NCBI RefSeq assembly: GCF_016756495.1
Contig: NZ_AP023243.1
Coordinates: 2,174,501 to 2,238,500 of the forward strand
Direction of reading: 5' to 3'
Origin: Mesorhizobium sp. 113-3-3
Lineage (GTDB): Bacteria; Pseudomonadota; Alphaproteobacteria; Rhizobiales; Rhizobiaceae
DNA length: 64,000 bases
Shown: one piece after another, positions 8,713-17,696 of the stretch
Layout: each line of letters begins with the position of its first letter
How positions within the stretch are numbered: position 1 is the stretch's first letter
Notes under the pieces: model-generated
What the model was told of the DNA's origin: nothing
Databases searched by the model: none
What the model saw: the letters and a program-made list of their open reading frames with translations, nothing else
Translations under genes and position numbers: made by a program

Positions 8713-9906
8713 ATGAGCGATTCATTTCGGGAAGTTACTTCCGTCTCGTGGTTCGGACGGATCAAGCGCGCGGTCGGCGGGGTCATCTTCGGCCTGTTCT
8801 TGATCGTGCTGATGGTGATCGGGCTGTTCTGGAACGAGGGCCGCGCGGTGCAGACGGCGCGGTCGCTGGCCGAAGGGTCGGGCGCCGTGGTCTCGATCAA
8901 TGCCGACAGCGTCGATGCCGGCAATGACGGAAAGCTGGTGCATGTCAGCGGGCCGGTGACGGCCGACAGCGGCCTGTCGGATCCGGATTTCGGCATCGCC
9001 GCGCAAGGGCTGCGCCTGTCGCGCAGTGTCGAGATGTACCAGTGGAAGGAAGAGTCCAAATCCGAGACCACCAAGAAGCTTGGCGGCGGCGAGGAGACGG
9101 TGACCACCTACAGCTATGCGAAGGTTTGGGACGACAGCCAGATAGACTCGTCGGATTTCAAGAAGCCGGACGGCCATCAGAACCCGCCAATGGCGATCCA
9201 CAGCCGCGCCTTCCAGATTCCGCAGGGCAAGCTCGTTGCCTTCGATCTGGATAGCCCGGTGATCGACCGCATCGACGGGGACAAGGATTATTCGCTGTCG
9301 TCCAGCCAGTCGGCGGCGATCAAGGCAGCCTATACCGGAACGAAGCCGCTCAGCATCGTCGACGGCAAGATCTATCTAGGCAGCGACAACACGACGCCCG
9401 CGCTGGGCGACTATCGGATCGGCTACGAACTGGCGCCGCTCGGCGTGGTCAGCATCGTCGCGCGCCAGGCCGGCAGCCGGTTCGAACCCTACCAGACGCA
9501 AGCGGGCGATGCGCTGCTGATGGTCGACACCGGCAACGTGCCGGCCGACAAGATGTTCGCCGAGGCGGTGAGCGCCAACACGCTGATCACCTGGCTGCTG
9601 CGCGCCGGTGGCCTTTTGCTGCTGACGATCGGCTTTGCCCTGTTCCTCAGCCCGATCGGCGTGATCCTCGACGTCATCCCGTTCCTCGGCAGCATGGCCC
9701 GGATGGGAACCGGCATCATCGCCTTCTTCCTGGCGATCCTGGTCGGCACGACGACGATCGCGATCGCCTGGTTCTGGTATCGGCCGGTTCTGGCCGCCGG
9801 CATACTGGCCGCCGGCGTCATCGCGGCGGCTGCGGTGTACTATCTCGGCCGCTCACGCAAGGCTGCCGCACCAATGGCGACGCCCAGCGCTGGCGCCGCG
9901 GCGTAG
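8713..9906 (+). CDS. TMEM43-like integral membrane protein
   Basis: A 397-residue protein of the TMEM43 (LUMA) family, a membrane protein family shared by bacteria and animals with no defined bacterial role. The ATG at 8713 is chosen because of the GGGGGAAA ribosome site directly upstream. One hydrophobic segment lies near residues 20-40 (VIFGLFLIVLMVIGLFWNEG). A large soluble domain follows (residues about 45-290), then three or four C-terminal membrane segments (LLRAGGLLLLTIGFALFLSP; IIAFFLAILVGTTTIAIAWF). This layout is characteristic of the family. The gene stands alone between the divergent visN promoter region and a strong terminator. Confidence 0.82.
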   Translation: MSDSFREVTSVSWFGRIKRAVGGVIFGLFLIVLMVIGLFWNEGRAVQTARSLAEGSGAVVSINADSVDAGNDGKLVHVSGPVTADSGLSDPDFGIAAQGLRLSRSVEMYQWKEESKSETTKKLGGGEETVTTYSYAKVWDDSQIDSSDFKKPDGHQNPPMAIHSRAFQIPQGKLVAFDLDSPVIDRIDGDKDYSLSSSQSAAIKAAYTGTKPLSIVDGKIYLGSDNTTPALGDYRIGYELAPLGVVSIVARQAGSRFEPYQTQAGDALLMVDTGNVPADKMFAEAVSANTLITWLLRAGGLLLLTIGFALFLSPIGVILDVIPFLGSMARMGTGIIAFFLAILVGTTTIAIAWFWYRPVLAAGILAAGVIAAAAVYYLGRSRKAAAPMATPSAGAAA

Positions 9907-9911
9907 CTCGC

Positions 9912-9938
9912 AAAAAGGGCGGCCAAGCCGCCCTTTTT
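9912..9938. terminator. Bidirectional intrinsic terminator
   Basis: Perfect 12-bp inverted repeat AAAAAGGGCGGC / GCCGCCCTTTTT with a 3-nt loop, six bases after the TMEM43-like stop. Both flanks give a T-run in the respective transcript, so it can stop the TMEM43-like gene (+) and the deacetylase gene (-), whose stop is at 9980. Confidence 0.9.
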
Positions 9939-9979
9939 CTCTCGTGCCCGTCGTTGTCGGCCGCGTGCCGGCAGCAGCC

Positions 9980-11011
9980 TTACCGGTCCTCGAAGCCGGT
10001 CAGCACGCCGACGGCGTTGATGCCGATCTCCTCGACGGCATAGCCGCCTTCCATGACGAACAACGTCGGCAGGTTAAGTTTGGCGATGCGGTGGCCGATC
10101 TTGGGATAGTCAGGGCTTTTCAGCTTGAACTGGCTGATCGGGTCCTTCTCGAAGGTGTCGACGCCGAGCGAGACGATGACGATGTCGGGCGCGTAGGCGG
10201 CGAGCCTGGCGCAGGCATCCTCCAGCGAGGCGTTCCAGGCGTCCCAGTCGGTGCCGAAGGGCATGGGATAGTTGATGTTGAAACCTTCGCCGGCGCCCGC
10301 GCCGCGCTCGTCGGCATGGCCGAGGAAGAACGGATATTCGACCATCGGGTCGCCATGCAGGTTAAGCACCTGCACGTCGGCGCGGTCGTAGAAGATTTCC
10401 TGCGTGCCGTTGCCATGGTGGTAGTCGACATCGAGGATGGAGATGCGCTTGGCGCCCTGGTCGAGGAACCATTGCGCGGCGACGGCGGCGTTGTTGATGT
10501 AGCAATAGCCGCCCATGAAGCCGGCGCCGGCATGGTGGCCCGGCGGACGGCAGAGCGCGAAGGCCGACCGTTCGCCGCCCTTGACCAGCCCGGCCGCGGT
10601 CAGCGCGACGTCATAGGACGACTTGATCGCGGCCCAGGTGCCTTCGACGAAGGTGGCGCCGGCGTCGAAGGAATAGTAGCCGAGCAGCGCGTCGACGCGC
10701 TTTGGCGGCACGTCGCCGCGCAGGCCGCGCGTCGGCCAGGTGAAGGGCATGGCCGTGCCCTCGTGACCCGACGCCACCCATTGCGGCCAGACCGTCGGCA
10801 GGAAGTCGATATAGTCTGATCTATGGATGCGCTTGGCTGCGGCAAGATCGTGCTCGAGCGGCAGGACGATCGGACCGAGCTTCTCGCTTTCGACCCGCGC
10901 CTTGATGAACTCGGCACGCGAGGGTTTTTCAAAACCCGGCACGATGGCCGATGTGACCAGTTCCATCTGGCCGGCATGGCCAGCATGAAGCGGCGAATAG
11001 ACAGTCTTCAT
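9980..11011 (-). CDS. Histone deacetylase-family protein, likely acetylpolyamine amidohydrolase
   Basis: A zinc-dependent deacetylase of the class II HDAC/AphA family, cytoplasmic, 343 residues. The ATG complementary to 11009-11011 is chosen because of the GAGAGGAATTT ribosome site and the typical N-terminus MKTVYSPLHAGH. The conserved elements are present: RPPGHHAG (tandem active-site histidines), ILDVDYHHGNGTQEIFY (zinc-binding Asp and His) and VSLGVDTFEKDP (second zinc-site Asp). The MKTVYSP start and overall pattern are those of bacterial acetylpolyamine amidohydrolases. With a polyamine-type ABC transporter 2.7 kb away, acetylated polyamines are the most likely substrate, though this is inferred. 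A TetR regulator gene lies 23 bp upstream and reads the same way. Confidence 0.85.
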   Translation of the reverse strand: MKTVYSPLHAGHAGQMELVTSAIVPGFEKPSRAEFIKARVESEKLGPIVLPLEHDLAAAKRIHRSDYIDFLPTVWPQWVASGHEGTAMPFTWPTRGLRGDVPPKRVDALLGYYSFDAGATFVEGTWAAIKSSYDVALTAAGLVKGGERSAFALCRPPGHHAGAGFMGGYCYINNAAVAAQWFLDQGAKRISILDVDYHHGNGTQEIFYDRADVQVLNLHGDPMVEYPFFLGHADERGAGAGEGFNINYPMPFGTDWDAWNASLEDACARLAAYAPDIVIVSLGVDTFEKDPISQFKLKSPDYPKIGHRIAKLNLPTLFVMEGGYAVEEIGINAVGVLTGFEDR

Positions 11012-11034
11012 GAAATTCCTCTCGAAATGCGCAA

Positions 11035-11688
11035 TCAGTCCAGGTTGAGATAGGGGCTCACCAGAGCGAGCCACATGGCTTCGACATCGTCCTCGATGAG
11101 GTCGAATGTCCTGCGATCTCTCTTCAGTCCGACCAGCCGGCAGGCGTGCCCGACCTCCATCATCACAAGGCCGAGCCGTTTGGCGATCTTGTCTTCGAGA
11201 GCAGGATTCACATGCCGCAGCCAGGCGGCGTAGAGCGCGATGATCTGTTCGTCATATTCGTCCTGGATAGGCCTGAGATCGGCGTTGCCTGAAATCGCCT
11301 CGATCACCGGCATCAGGGTCGCGTTCTCGATATAGATACTGGATGTGTCGATGAAGAGTTTGCGCACTTCGCGCCAGAATTCTTCGCGGTTGGTGGGTCG
11401 GGGAACCTTGATGCGCTTCTCGATCACCTCGGGAAAGGAGGACAGCCAGCGCCGGGCGAGGTCCAGAAGAATGGCTTCCTTGTTGGGAAAGTACTGGTAG
11501 ACCGAACCGACCGACAGGCCGGCGCGCTGCGCGATGGCGAGCGTCGTCGGTGTCCTGGTCCCTTGCTCCCGCGTCAGGATCAGCGCCGCGTCGAGGATCC
11601 GGTCGACCACCTTGCTCGACCGTTGCTGCCGAGGCTGCTTGCGCGGCTCGAGCGCTATCCTGGTTTTGCGGTCGAGACTGCGCTTCAC
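11035..11688 (-). CDS. TetR/AcrR-family transcriptional regulator
   Basis: A repressor-type regulator with the TetR helix-turn-helix at its N-terminus (RILDAALILTREQGTRTPTT, then AQRAGLSVGSVYQYFPNKEA). The C-terminal ligand domain is about 130 residues. The start is uncertain. I choose the GTG at 11688, giving 217 residues, the usual family size; an ATG at 11751 or 11793 would add 21 or 35 unconserved residues. The gene precedes the deacetylase by 23 bp in the same direction and is divergent from the amidohydrolase, so it probably controls one or both. A candidate operator lies in the divergent region at 11797-11821. Confidence 0.82.
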   Translation of the reverse strand: MKRSLDRKTRIALEPRKQPRQQRSSKVVDRILDAALILTREQGTRTPTTLAIAQRAGLSVGSVYQYFPNKEAILLDLARRWLSSFPEVIEKRIKVPRPTNREEFWREVRKLFIDTSSIYIENATLMPVIEAISGNADLRPIQDEYDEQIIALYAAWLRHVNPALEDKIAKRLGLVMMEVGHACRLVGLKRDRRTFDLIEDDVEAMWLALVSPYLNLD

Positions 11689-11796
11689 TACTCGATGCCC
11701 TCGTTCCCCGCTTGCTCCCAGCACAGGCGCAGGGTGCTGTCCACAATACATTCTAAATTCCGCATGTTGACAAACGCGAATAATCAGTCGCATTCT

Positions 11797-11821
11797 TTAT
11801 CCACGCTGTCCCTAGGGATAA
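11797..11821. promoter_or_regulatory. Candidate operator between the TetR gene and the amidohydrolase
   Basis: Arms TTATCC (11797-11802) and GGATAA (11816-11821) separated by 13 bp, with the 8-bp palindrome CCCTAGGG (11810-11817) overlapping one arm. A TTGACA hexamer lies just upstream at 11767-11772. The position fits TetR autoregulation and control of the divergent gene, but binding is not shown by sequence. Confidence 0.35.
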
Positions 11822-11947
11822 CAAGGGGAATTTCGAAGGCAGCGGACTGGCATCGTTTTTTGTTCCGTGGCGCCGCTCCGGTGGAGTGGCAGGTCGTTGA
11901 GCGCAGGGCTGTCGGTCTCAATCGGTCATCAAAAGCGCGGAGTCGCG

Positions 11948-13627
11948 ATGTCTGTTACGGGTACGGATCACAATGCGGATCTGATCGTCATCAATGGTTG
12001 CGTGCTGACCATGGACGGTGGCAATCCCGTGGCCGAGGCCGTAGCCGTCAAGGACGGCGCCATCATCGCCGTCGGCAGCCGCGCCGCAATCGAAGAGCTC
12101 AAGGGATCGGCCACACAGGTGATCGACGCCGAGGGCGGCTCGGTCCTGCCCGGTTTCATCGAAGCCCATATGCATCTGTTCTCGGGAGGGGCCGAGCTCG
12201 CGCATCTTCAGCTTGGCGGCGTCCATGGCTTCGAGGCGTTGCAAAAGGCGATCCGCGACTACGCATCGACCAAGCCCGAGGCAAAAATGCTGGTTGGGCA
12301 GGGCGTCGACTACACCGTGCTTGGCAGCGAGCGGGTGACGCGTCACCATCTCGACCAGATCCTGCCGGATCGCCCCTTCTGCATGGCCGCGCCCGACCAC
12401 CACACGATGTGGGCCAACACCAAGGCGCTTGAAATGGCGGGCATCCTGCAGGGCCGTGCGCTTGGTCCGGGCAACGAGATCGTCATGGGCGAGGATGGCC
12501 TGGCAGCGGGCGAACTGCGCGAGGGCGAGGCCTTCGGTCCGGTCCTCGATCTTGCCGGCGAGGGCCGGGTGCGGCTGGGGCTGGCGACCGGCGGCGAGCC
12601 GGATCCAATGCCGTCCGCCGCCGAACGCGCCGCCGACCGCGACATCATGCGGCGAGGCCTCGCCTGGTGCGCGCGCCACGGCATCACCTCCATCCAGAAC
12701 ATGGACGGCAACCTCTACCAGCTCGAACTGCTGGCCGAAATCGAGGCCGAAGAGGGCTTGCCCTGCCGCGTGCAGATCCCGTTCCACTACAAGAATTTCA
12801 TGACGCTCGACGTGCTCGAGAAGGCGTCCCTGATGGCCGAGCGCTACAACAGCGAATGGCTGTCTTCAGGCATGGTCAAGGTGTTTTACGATGGCGTGCT
12901 CGATTCCTGGACGGCGGTGATGGTCGAGCCCTATGCCGATCGTTCCGACTGGGTCGGCGAGCCGCTGTTCACGCCGCAGCAATTCATTGACCTGGCCGTT
13001 GCCGTCGACAGGCGCGGCCTGCAGATCGCGGTTCACTCGATCGGCGACGGCGCGGTGCGTGCGGTGCTCGACGGCTATGAGGCGGCGCAAAAGGCCAATG
13101 GCAAGCGCGACAGCCGCCACCGCGTCGAACATATCGAGGTCACCACCACGTCGGACGTGCCGCGCTTCGCCGAACTCGGCGTCATCGCCTCGATGCAGCC
13201 GCCGCATCCGCCCGGCGCCATGGATTTCCCGCTGGAGCCGACCGTGTCGCGCATCGGGCCGGCCCGCTGGCCGCTGAGCTATGCCTGGCGGACCCTGAAG
13301 GATGCCGGCGCGCATGTCGTCTTCGCCTCGGATTGGCCGGTGTCGCCGATCGACCCGATCCTGGGCATTCAGGCGGCAGTGATGCGCAAACCATGGGCAG
13401 ACAGCGACCCTGACCAGAGCTTCTCGCTGCAGGAATCGATCGCCGCCTACACGGTCGAGGGCGCCTATGCCGAATTCGCCGAACACCGCAAAGGCACACT
13501 GAAATCAGGCTACATGGCCGATCTTGTGGTTCTGTCGGCCGATATCGAGAAGACGGCGCCGGCCGACCTGCACAAGGTGCGCCCGGTGACGACGATTTGC
13601 GGCGGCAAGGTCACCTATCAGGCCTGA
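11948..13627 (+). CDS. Amidohydrolase (YtcJ-like, amidohydrolase 3 family)
   Basis: A metal-dependent hydrolase of the amidohydrolase superfamily, 559 residues, expected to cleave C-N bonds of amides or cyclic amides; the true substrate is unknown. The ATG at 11948 follows a CGGAG ribosome site. The metal-binding HxH motif occurs as EAHMHLF. Further expected features are MAAPDHHTMWANTKALE, the HSIGDGAVR segment, the RVEHIEV histidine motif and the FASDWPVSPIDP aspartate motif near the C-terminus, all typical of YtcJ-like enzymes. It has no signal peptide. It is divergent from the TetR gene and 139 bp upstream of the polyamine-type ABC transporter, reading the same way. Confidence 0.85.
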   Translation: MSVTGTDHNADLIVINGCVLTMDGGNPVAEAVAVKDGAIIAVGSRAAIEELKGSATQVIDAEGGSVLPGFIEAHMHLFSGGAELAHLQLGGVHGFEALQKAIRDYASTKPEAKMLVGQGVDYTVLGSERVTRHHLDQILPDRPFCMAAPDHHTMWANTKALEMAGILQGRALGPGNEIVMGEDGLAAGELREGEAFGPVLDLAGEGRVRLGLATGGEPDPMPSAAERAADRDIMRRGLAWCARHGITSIQNMDGNLYQLELLAEIEAEEGLPCRVQIPFHYKNFMTLDVLEKASLMAERYNSEWLSSGMVKVFYDGVLDSWTAVMVEPYADRSDWVGEPLFTPQQFIDLAVAVDRRGLQIAVHSIGDGAVRAVLDGYEAAQKANGKRDSRHRVEHIEVTTTSDVPRFAELGVIASMQPPHPPGAMDFPLEPTVSRIGPARWPLSYAWRTLKDAGAHVVFASDWPVSPIDPILGIQAAVMRKPWADSDPDQSFSLQESIAAYTVEGAYAEFAEHRKGTLKSGYMADLVVLSADIEKTAPADLHKVRPVTTICGGKVTYQA

Positions 13628-13766
13628 CAATGGCATGAGGCTTGCTGGTTAAAGACGGACTGAACTGTGATTCAATGCCGGGCTTGCCAACCTACCGGGC
13701 GTGTGGTCACATCGAACAGGGGAACAGCTCCGCCAGCAAGAGCGGGGTCAACAGTGAGGCGTAATC

Positions 13767-14861
13767 GTGCCGGACAAACCGGATCGGAATGCGATTGAAG
13801 TTGTAAACGTCAGTAAAATTTTCGGATCGGGTGAGGGGCAGGTCGCGGCCCTCGACAAGGTCTCGGTATCCATTCGCGAGAACGAGTTCTTCACGCTGCT
13901 GGGACCGTCCGGTTGCGGCAAGACCACCCTTCTGCGGCTGATCGCCGGTTTCGACTTTCCAACCGCCGGTGAAATCCTGCTCTACGGCCAGGATATCGCG
14001 CCGCTGCCGCCCTTCAAGCGGCCGGTCAACACCGTCTTCCAGTCCTATGCGCTGTTCCCGCACATGACGGTGGCCGACAATATCGGCTTCGGCCTGGAGA
14101 TGCTGGGCAAGCCCAGGGCCGAGATCAAGGCGCGCGTCGCCGAGATGCTCAAGCTGGTCAAGATGGAGGCGCTGGCCGGCCGCCGCACCGCCCAGATTTC
14201 CGGCGGCCAGCAACAGCGCGTGGCGCTGGCCCGGGCGCTGGCGCCGCAGCCGAAAGTGCTGTTGCTCGACGAGCCGCTCTCGGCACTCGACTACAAGCTG
14301 CGCAAGGAGATGCAGATCGAGCTGAAGCGGCTGCAGCATGAGACCGGCATCACCTTTATCTTCGTCACCCATGATCAGGAAGAAGCGCTGACCATGTCGG
14401 ATCGCATCGCGGTGATGTCGTCGGGCAAGATCCTGCAGGTCGGCTCGCCCTGGGACATCTACGACAAGCCGGCGGAGCGCTTCGTCGCCGACTTCATCGG
14501 TGAGACCAACTTCCTCACCGCCGCCATATCGGGCACCGGCAACGGCAAGACGCGCGCGACCCTCAAATCCGGCACGACCATCGAGGCAACCGTTGCCGAA
14601 GGGTTCCAGCCGAAGGATAACGCCACCGTGGTGGTGCGGCCCGAGCATGCCAAGCTGACCAAGGACAAGGGCGACCTGTCGGGCACGGTCGAGAACATCG
14701 TCTATTTCGGCACCGACACGCATATCCATGTCCAGCTCGACAGCGGCGAGGCCTTCACCGTGCGCCAGCAGAACACGCGCAGCGCAGGCTGCGGTTTCGA
14801 GCGTGGCGACAAGGTCGGCATCCTGATCGGCAACGACGCCGCGCAAGTGCTGAGGGACTGA
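13767..14861 (+). CDS. potA: Spermidine/putrescine ABC transporter ATP-binding protein
   Basis: ATPase subunit of a polyamine-type importer, cytoplasmic, 364 residues, starting at a GTG (13767). It shows Walker A ([11 protein letters not shown], residues about 46-56), the ABC signature [15 protein letters not shown], Walker B with [12 protein letters not shown], and the switch histidine in [14 protein letters not shown]. The C-terminal 110 residues form a TOBE-type regulatory domain ([10 protein letters not shown]). The last base of its stop codon overlaps the next ATG (14861), showing translational coupling with the permease gene. The assignment to the polyamine family rests on sequence type and on the partner proteins; the exact polyamine is not known. 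Confidence 0.9.
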   Translation: MPDKPDRNAIEVVNVSKIFGSGEGQVAALDKVSVSIRENEFFTLLGPSGCGKTTLLRLIAGFDFPTAGEILLYGQDIAPLPPFKRPVNTVFQSYALFPHMTVADNIGFGLEMLGKPRAEIKARVAEMLKLVKMEALAGRRTAQISGGQQQRVALARALAPQPKVLLLDEPLSALDYKLRKEMQIELKRLQHETGITFIFVTHDQEEALTMSDRIAVMSSGKILQVGSPWDIYDKPAERFVADFIGETNFLTAAISGTGNGKTRATLKSGTTIEATVAEGFQPKDNATVVVRPEHAKLTKDKGDLSGTVENIVYFGTDTHIHVQLDSGEAFTVRQQNTRSAGCGFERGDKVGILIGNDAAQVLRD

Positions 14862-15781
14862 TGGCCACCGCGGAGGAAATCGCCAAGGCAGCGGAACGGC
14901 GCGATGTCCGTGACCGCTGGCTTTTGTCGGCGCCGGCGCTGCTGGTCATCCTGCTCGCCGCGACCGGCCCGTTGCTGATCGTGCTCGTCTACTCGTTCCT
15001 GACGCCCGGCGCCTATGGCGACGTGAAGTGGCAGTTCTCGCCCGATGCCTGGATATCGGTGTTCATGGAACGCGACATTTTCGACGACACGCTTTCGCTC
15101 GCGGCGGCGCATGTCACGATCTTCTGGCGCTCGATCAAGCTTGCGGTGGTGACCACGCTCGCCACTTTGGCGCTCGGTTTCCCGACCGCCTATTTCATGG
15201 CAACGCGCAGCGAGAAGACCAGGGATCTCTGGCTGTTCCTGATCACCATCCCGTTCTGGACCAACCTGCTGATCCGCACCTTCGCCGTGCTGCAGATCAT
15301 CCGCAACGAAGGCATCATCAACACGATCCTGCTCAAGCTCGGCATCATCTCGGCACCGATCCAGATCCTCTACACCGACACCGCGATCCTGATCGGCATG
15401 GCCTATGTCTACCTGCCGCTGATGGTGCTGCCGATCTACGCCAGCATGGAGAAGCTCGATTTCCGCCTGGTCGAGGCGGGCTACGATCTCTACGCGACAC
15501 GCTTCAAGGTGCTGCGCAAGATCATTTTCCCGCTGGTCAAGCCCGGCGTCATCGCCGGCTCCATCCTGGTCTTCATTCCGGCGCTCGGCGCCTATGTGAC
15601 GCCGGTCGTGCTTGGCGGCGGCAAGAACATGATGCTGTCCAACCTGATCGAATTGCAGTTCGGACAAGGCCGCAACTGGCCGCTTGGCTCGGCGCTGTCG
15701 ATCACGGTGATGGTCATCGTCATGCTGGCGCTGCTTGCCTATGTGCGCAACGCCGGCAAGTCAGGGGTGCGTCATGGCTAG
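14861..15781 (+). CDS. potB: Spermidine/putrescine ABC transporter permease PotB
   Basis: Inner-membrane permease of the polyamine-type importer, 306 residues with about six membrane segments (first: LLVILLAATGPLLIVLVYSF). The EAA loop that contacts the ATPase is visible as EAGYDLYATRFKVLRKIIFP, followed by LVKPGVIAGSILVFIPALGA, typical of PotB. The gene starts 1 bp before the end of potA and overlaps potC by 8 bp, so the permease pair is translationally coupled. Confidence 0.9.
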   Translation: MATAEEIAKAAERRDVRDRWLLSAPALLVILLAATGPLLIVLVYSFLTPGAYGDVKWQFSPDAWISVFMERDIFDDTLSLAAAHVTIFWRSIKLAVVTTLATLALGFPTAYFMATRSEKTRDLWLFLITIPFWTNLLIRTFAVLQIIRNEGIINTILLKLGIISAPIQILYTDTAILIGMAYVYLPLMVLPIYASMEKLDFRLVEAGYDLYATRFKVLRKIIFPLVKPGVIAGSILVFIPALGAYVTPVVLGGGKNMMLSNLIELQFGQGRNWPLGSALSITVMVIVMLALLAYVRNAGKSGVRHG

Positions 15782-16574
15782 CAACTTCTCCATCAAGCAT
15801 CAGCCGGGCTTCACCGCGATCGCGGCGACCTGCTTCGTCGTGCTCTATCTGCCGATCATCGTGCTGGTCGCCTACGCCTTCAACGCGGCGAGCTCGACAT
15901 CCGAATGGGGTGGCTTTTCGCTGCGATGGTTCCAGTCGGCATACCAGAACACGCAGGTCATCGACGCAACGCTGCGCTCGTTTCAGATCGGTGCGATCGC
16001 GGCGGTGCTGTCGACCACCTTCGCCACCATGGCGGCACTCGCCACCACGCGCACGGCCGCCTATCCCGGCCTCACCTTCAAATATGCGGCGATCAACCAG
16101 CCGCTGATGGTGCCCGAGATCGTCACCGGTGTGGCGCTGCTGATCTTCTTCTCGCGCATCAAGATATTCACCGGCTATTCCGGCCTCGGCTATTTGATCG
16201 CCGCGCATACGGCGTTCTGCATTCCGTTCGCCTATCTGCCGATCCGGGCGCGGCTGGAGAATATGGACCTGACGCTCGAGCGCGCCGCGGCCGATCTCTA
16301 CGCGACGCCGTGGAAGACCTTCCGCCGCATCACGCTGCCGCTATTGTGGCCCGGTATCCTTGCTGGCCTGATGCTGGCCTTCGTCATCTCGCTTGATGAC
16401 GTCGTCATCACCGAGTTCGTCAAGTCGGGCGGCCAGGACACGCTGCCCACCTACATGCTCGGCCAGATCCGCCGCGGCGTCACACCCGAGATCAACGCGA
16501 TATCGACCGCTTTCCTGCTGCTTTCGGTCGCGATCGTCACGTTGTTTTTCTTCGTCAGCAGGAAACGAGACTGA
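15774..16574 (+). CDS. potC: Spermidine/putrescine ABC transporter permease PotC
   Basis: Second permease of the importer, 266 residues, about six membrane segments. The ATG at 15774 overlaps the end of potB by 8 bp and follows AGGGGTG, a plausible ribosome site; an upstream in-frame start (15735) would lie deep inside potB. The EAA loop is ERAAADLYATPWKTFRRITL, and the C-terminal segment FVISLDDVVITEFV is the characteristic PotC pattern. It is 23 bp from the start of the substrate-binding protein gene, so the four genes form one operon. Confidence 0.9.
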   Translation: MASNFSIKHQPGFTAIAATCFVVLYLPIIVLVAYAFNAASSTSEWGGFSLRWFQSAYQNTQVIDATLRSFQIGAIAAVLSTTFATMAALATTRTAAYPGLTFKYAAINQPLMVPEIVTGVALLIFFSRIKIFTGYSGLGYLIAAHTAFCIPFAYLPIRARLENMDLTLERAAADLYATPWKTFRRITLPLLWPGILAGLMLAFVISLDDVVITEFVKSGGQDTLPTYMLGQIRRGVTPEINAISTAFLLLSVAIVTLFFFVSRKRD

Positions 16575-16597
16575 AACCGACAATGGGAGTTAGAACG

Positions 16598-17632
16598 ATG
16601 AACTGGAAGACAACAGCGACCGCCATGGGGTTGGCGCTGCTCGCTTCGACGGGCCTGGCCCGCGCCGAGGGCGTGCTGAACATCTACAATTGGGGCAACT
16701 ACACCAGCCCCGACGTGATCAAGAAGTTCGAGGACAAATACAAAATCAAGGTGTCGATCACCGACTACGATTCCAATGACACCGCGCTCGCCAAGGTTCG
16801 CCAGGGCGGGACCGGCTTCGACATCGCCGTGCCGTCGCAGACCTACGTGCCGATCTGGATCAAGGAAGGCCTCCTGCTCGAGACCGATCCCGGCAAGATG
16901 GAGAATTTCAAGAACGTCGCACCGGAGTGGGCGAATCCTGAATTCGATCCGGGCCGCAAATATTCGGTGCCGTGGGCCTGGGGCACGATCGGCGTCGTCG
17001 TCAACACCGACGCCTACAAGGGGCCGGCCGATACGTGGGGCATCGTCTTCAACACGCCCGACGAGCTGAAGGGCAAGGTCAACGTCGTTCCCGAGATGAA
17101 TGACGTCATCTTCGCGGCGATCAAATATGTCGGCGGCCAGCAATGCACCGACGACAAGGCGGTGCTGAAGAAGGTGCGCGACCTGCTGGTGGCGGCCAAG
17201 CCGAACTGGATCGCGATGGAATACAACACCATCGAAAAGATGGGCGCCGGCGACTTCAAGGCAACCAGCGACTGGAACGGCTCGGCGCTGCGCCAGCGCC
17301 TGGCCAATGCGGCCATCCATTACAACTATCCGAAGGAAGGCTTTGGTCTTTGGAGCGACAACGTCGTCGTCCTGAAGGAGGCCAAGAACGTCGAGAACGC
17401 CAAGCTGTTCCAGAACTTCATCATGGATCCGGAAAACGCGGCTGGTCTCTCGGCCTTCCACCGTTACGCCAACGCCATCACCGGCTCGGAAAAATACATG
17501 CCGGCCGACATGAAGGATGCGCCGGAAGTCGTCATTCCGGCCGACGCCAAGCCGAAGGGCGAATTCCAGAAGATGTGCGCGCCGGAAACGCAGGAACTCT
17601 ACACCAAGATCTGGACCGAACTGCAGAAGTAA
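16598..17632 (+). CDS. potD: Spermidine/putrescine ABC transporter substrate-binding protein
   Basis: Periplasmic polyamine-binding protein of the PotD/PotF family, 344 residues. The ATG at 16598 is chosen because a GGGAGTT ribosome site lies just upstream; an ATG at 16583 would add five residues. A Sec signal peptide is clear (MNWKTTATAMGLALLASTGL, cleavage after ARA). The mature protein begins with LNIYNWGNYTSPDVIKKFED, the family hallmark, and includes FDIAVPSQTYVP. PotD and PotF cannot be told apart by eye, so the symbol is used in the broad sense. A strong terminator starts 14 bp after the stop, closing the operon. Confidence 0.88.
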   Translation: MNWKTTATAMGLALLASTGLARAEGVLNIYNWGNYTSPDVIKKFEDKYKIKVSITDYDSNDTALAKVRQGGTGFDIAVPSQTYVPIWIKEGLLLETDPGKMENFKNVAPEWANPEFDPGRKYSVPWAWGTIGVVVNTDAYKGPADTWGIVFNTPDELKGKVNVVPEMNDVIFAAIKYVGGQQCTDDKAVLKKVRDLLVAAKPNWIAMEYNTIEKMGAGDFKATSDWNGSALRQRLANAAIHYNYPKEGFGLWSDNVVVLKEAKNVENAKLFQNFIMDPENAAGLSAFHRYANAITGSEKYMPADMKDAPEVVIPADAKPKGEFQKMCAPETQELYTKIWTELQK

Positions 17633-17645
17633 TCGCTGCATGCCA

Positions 17646-17680
17646 GACCCGGCGGCATACGCCGCCGGGTCTTTTCTTTT
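17646..17680 (+). terminator. Intrinsic terminator after the polyamine-type ABC operon
   Basis: An 11-bp G+C-rich stem (GACCCGGCGGC / GCCGCCGGGTC, 17646-17671) with a 4-nt ATAC loop, followed by TTTTCTTTT (17672-17680). It lies between potD and the first serine hydrolase gene, so the hydrolases either have their own promoter or depend on read-through. Confidence 0.92.
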
Positions 17681-17696
17681 CCGGGAATGGCCTTTC

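Noticed and set aside
11813..11831. Sequence TAGGGATAACAAGGGGAAT resembling a homing-endonuclease (I-SceI) or 23S rRNA motif
   Set aside because: It differs from the known 18-bp site, no rRNA gene is here, and no homing endonuclease gene is nearby; probably chance.
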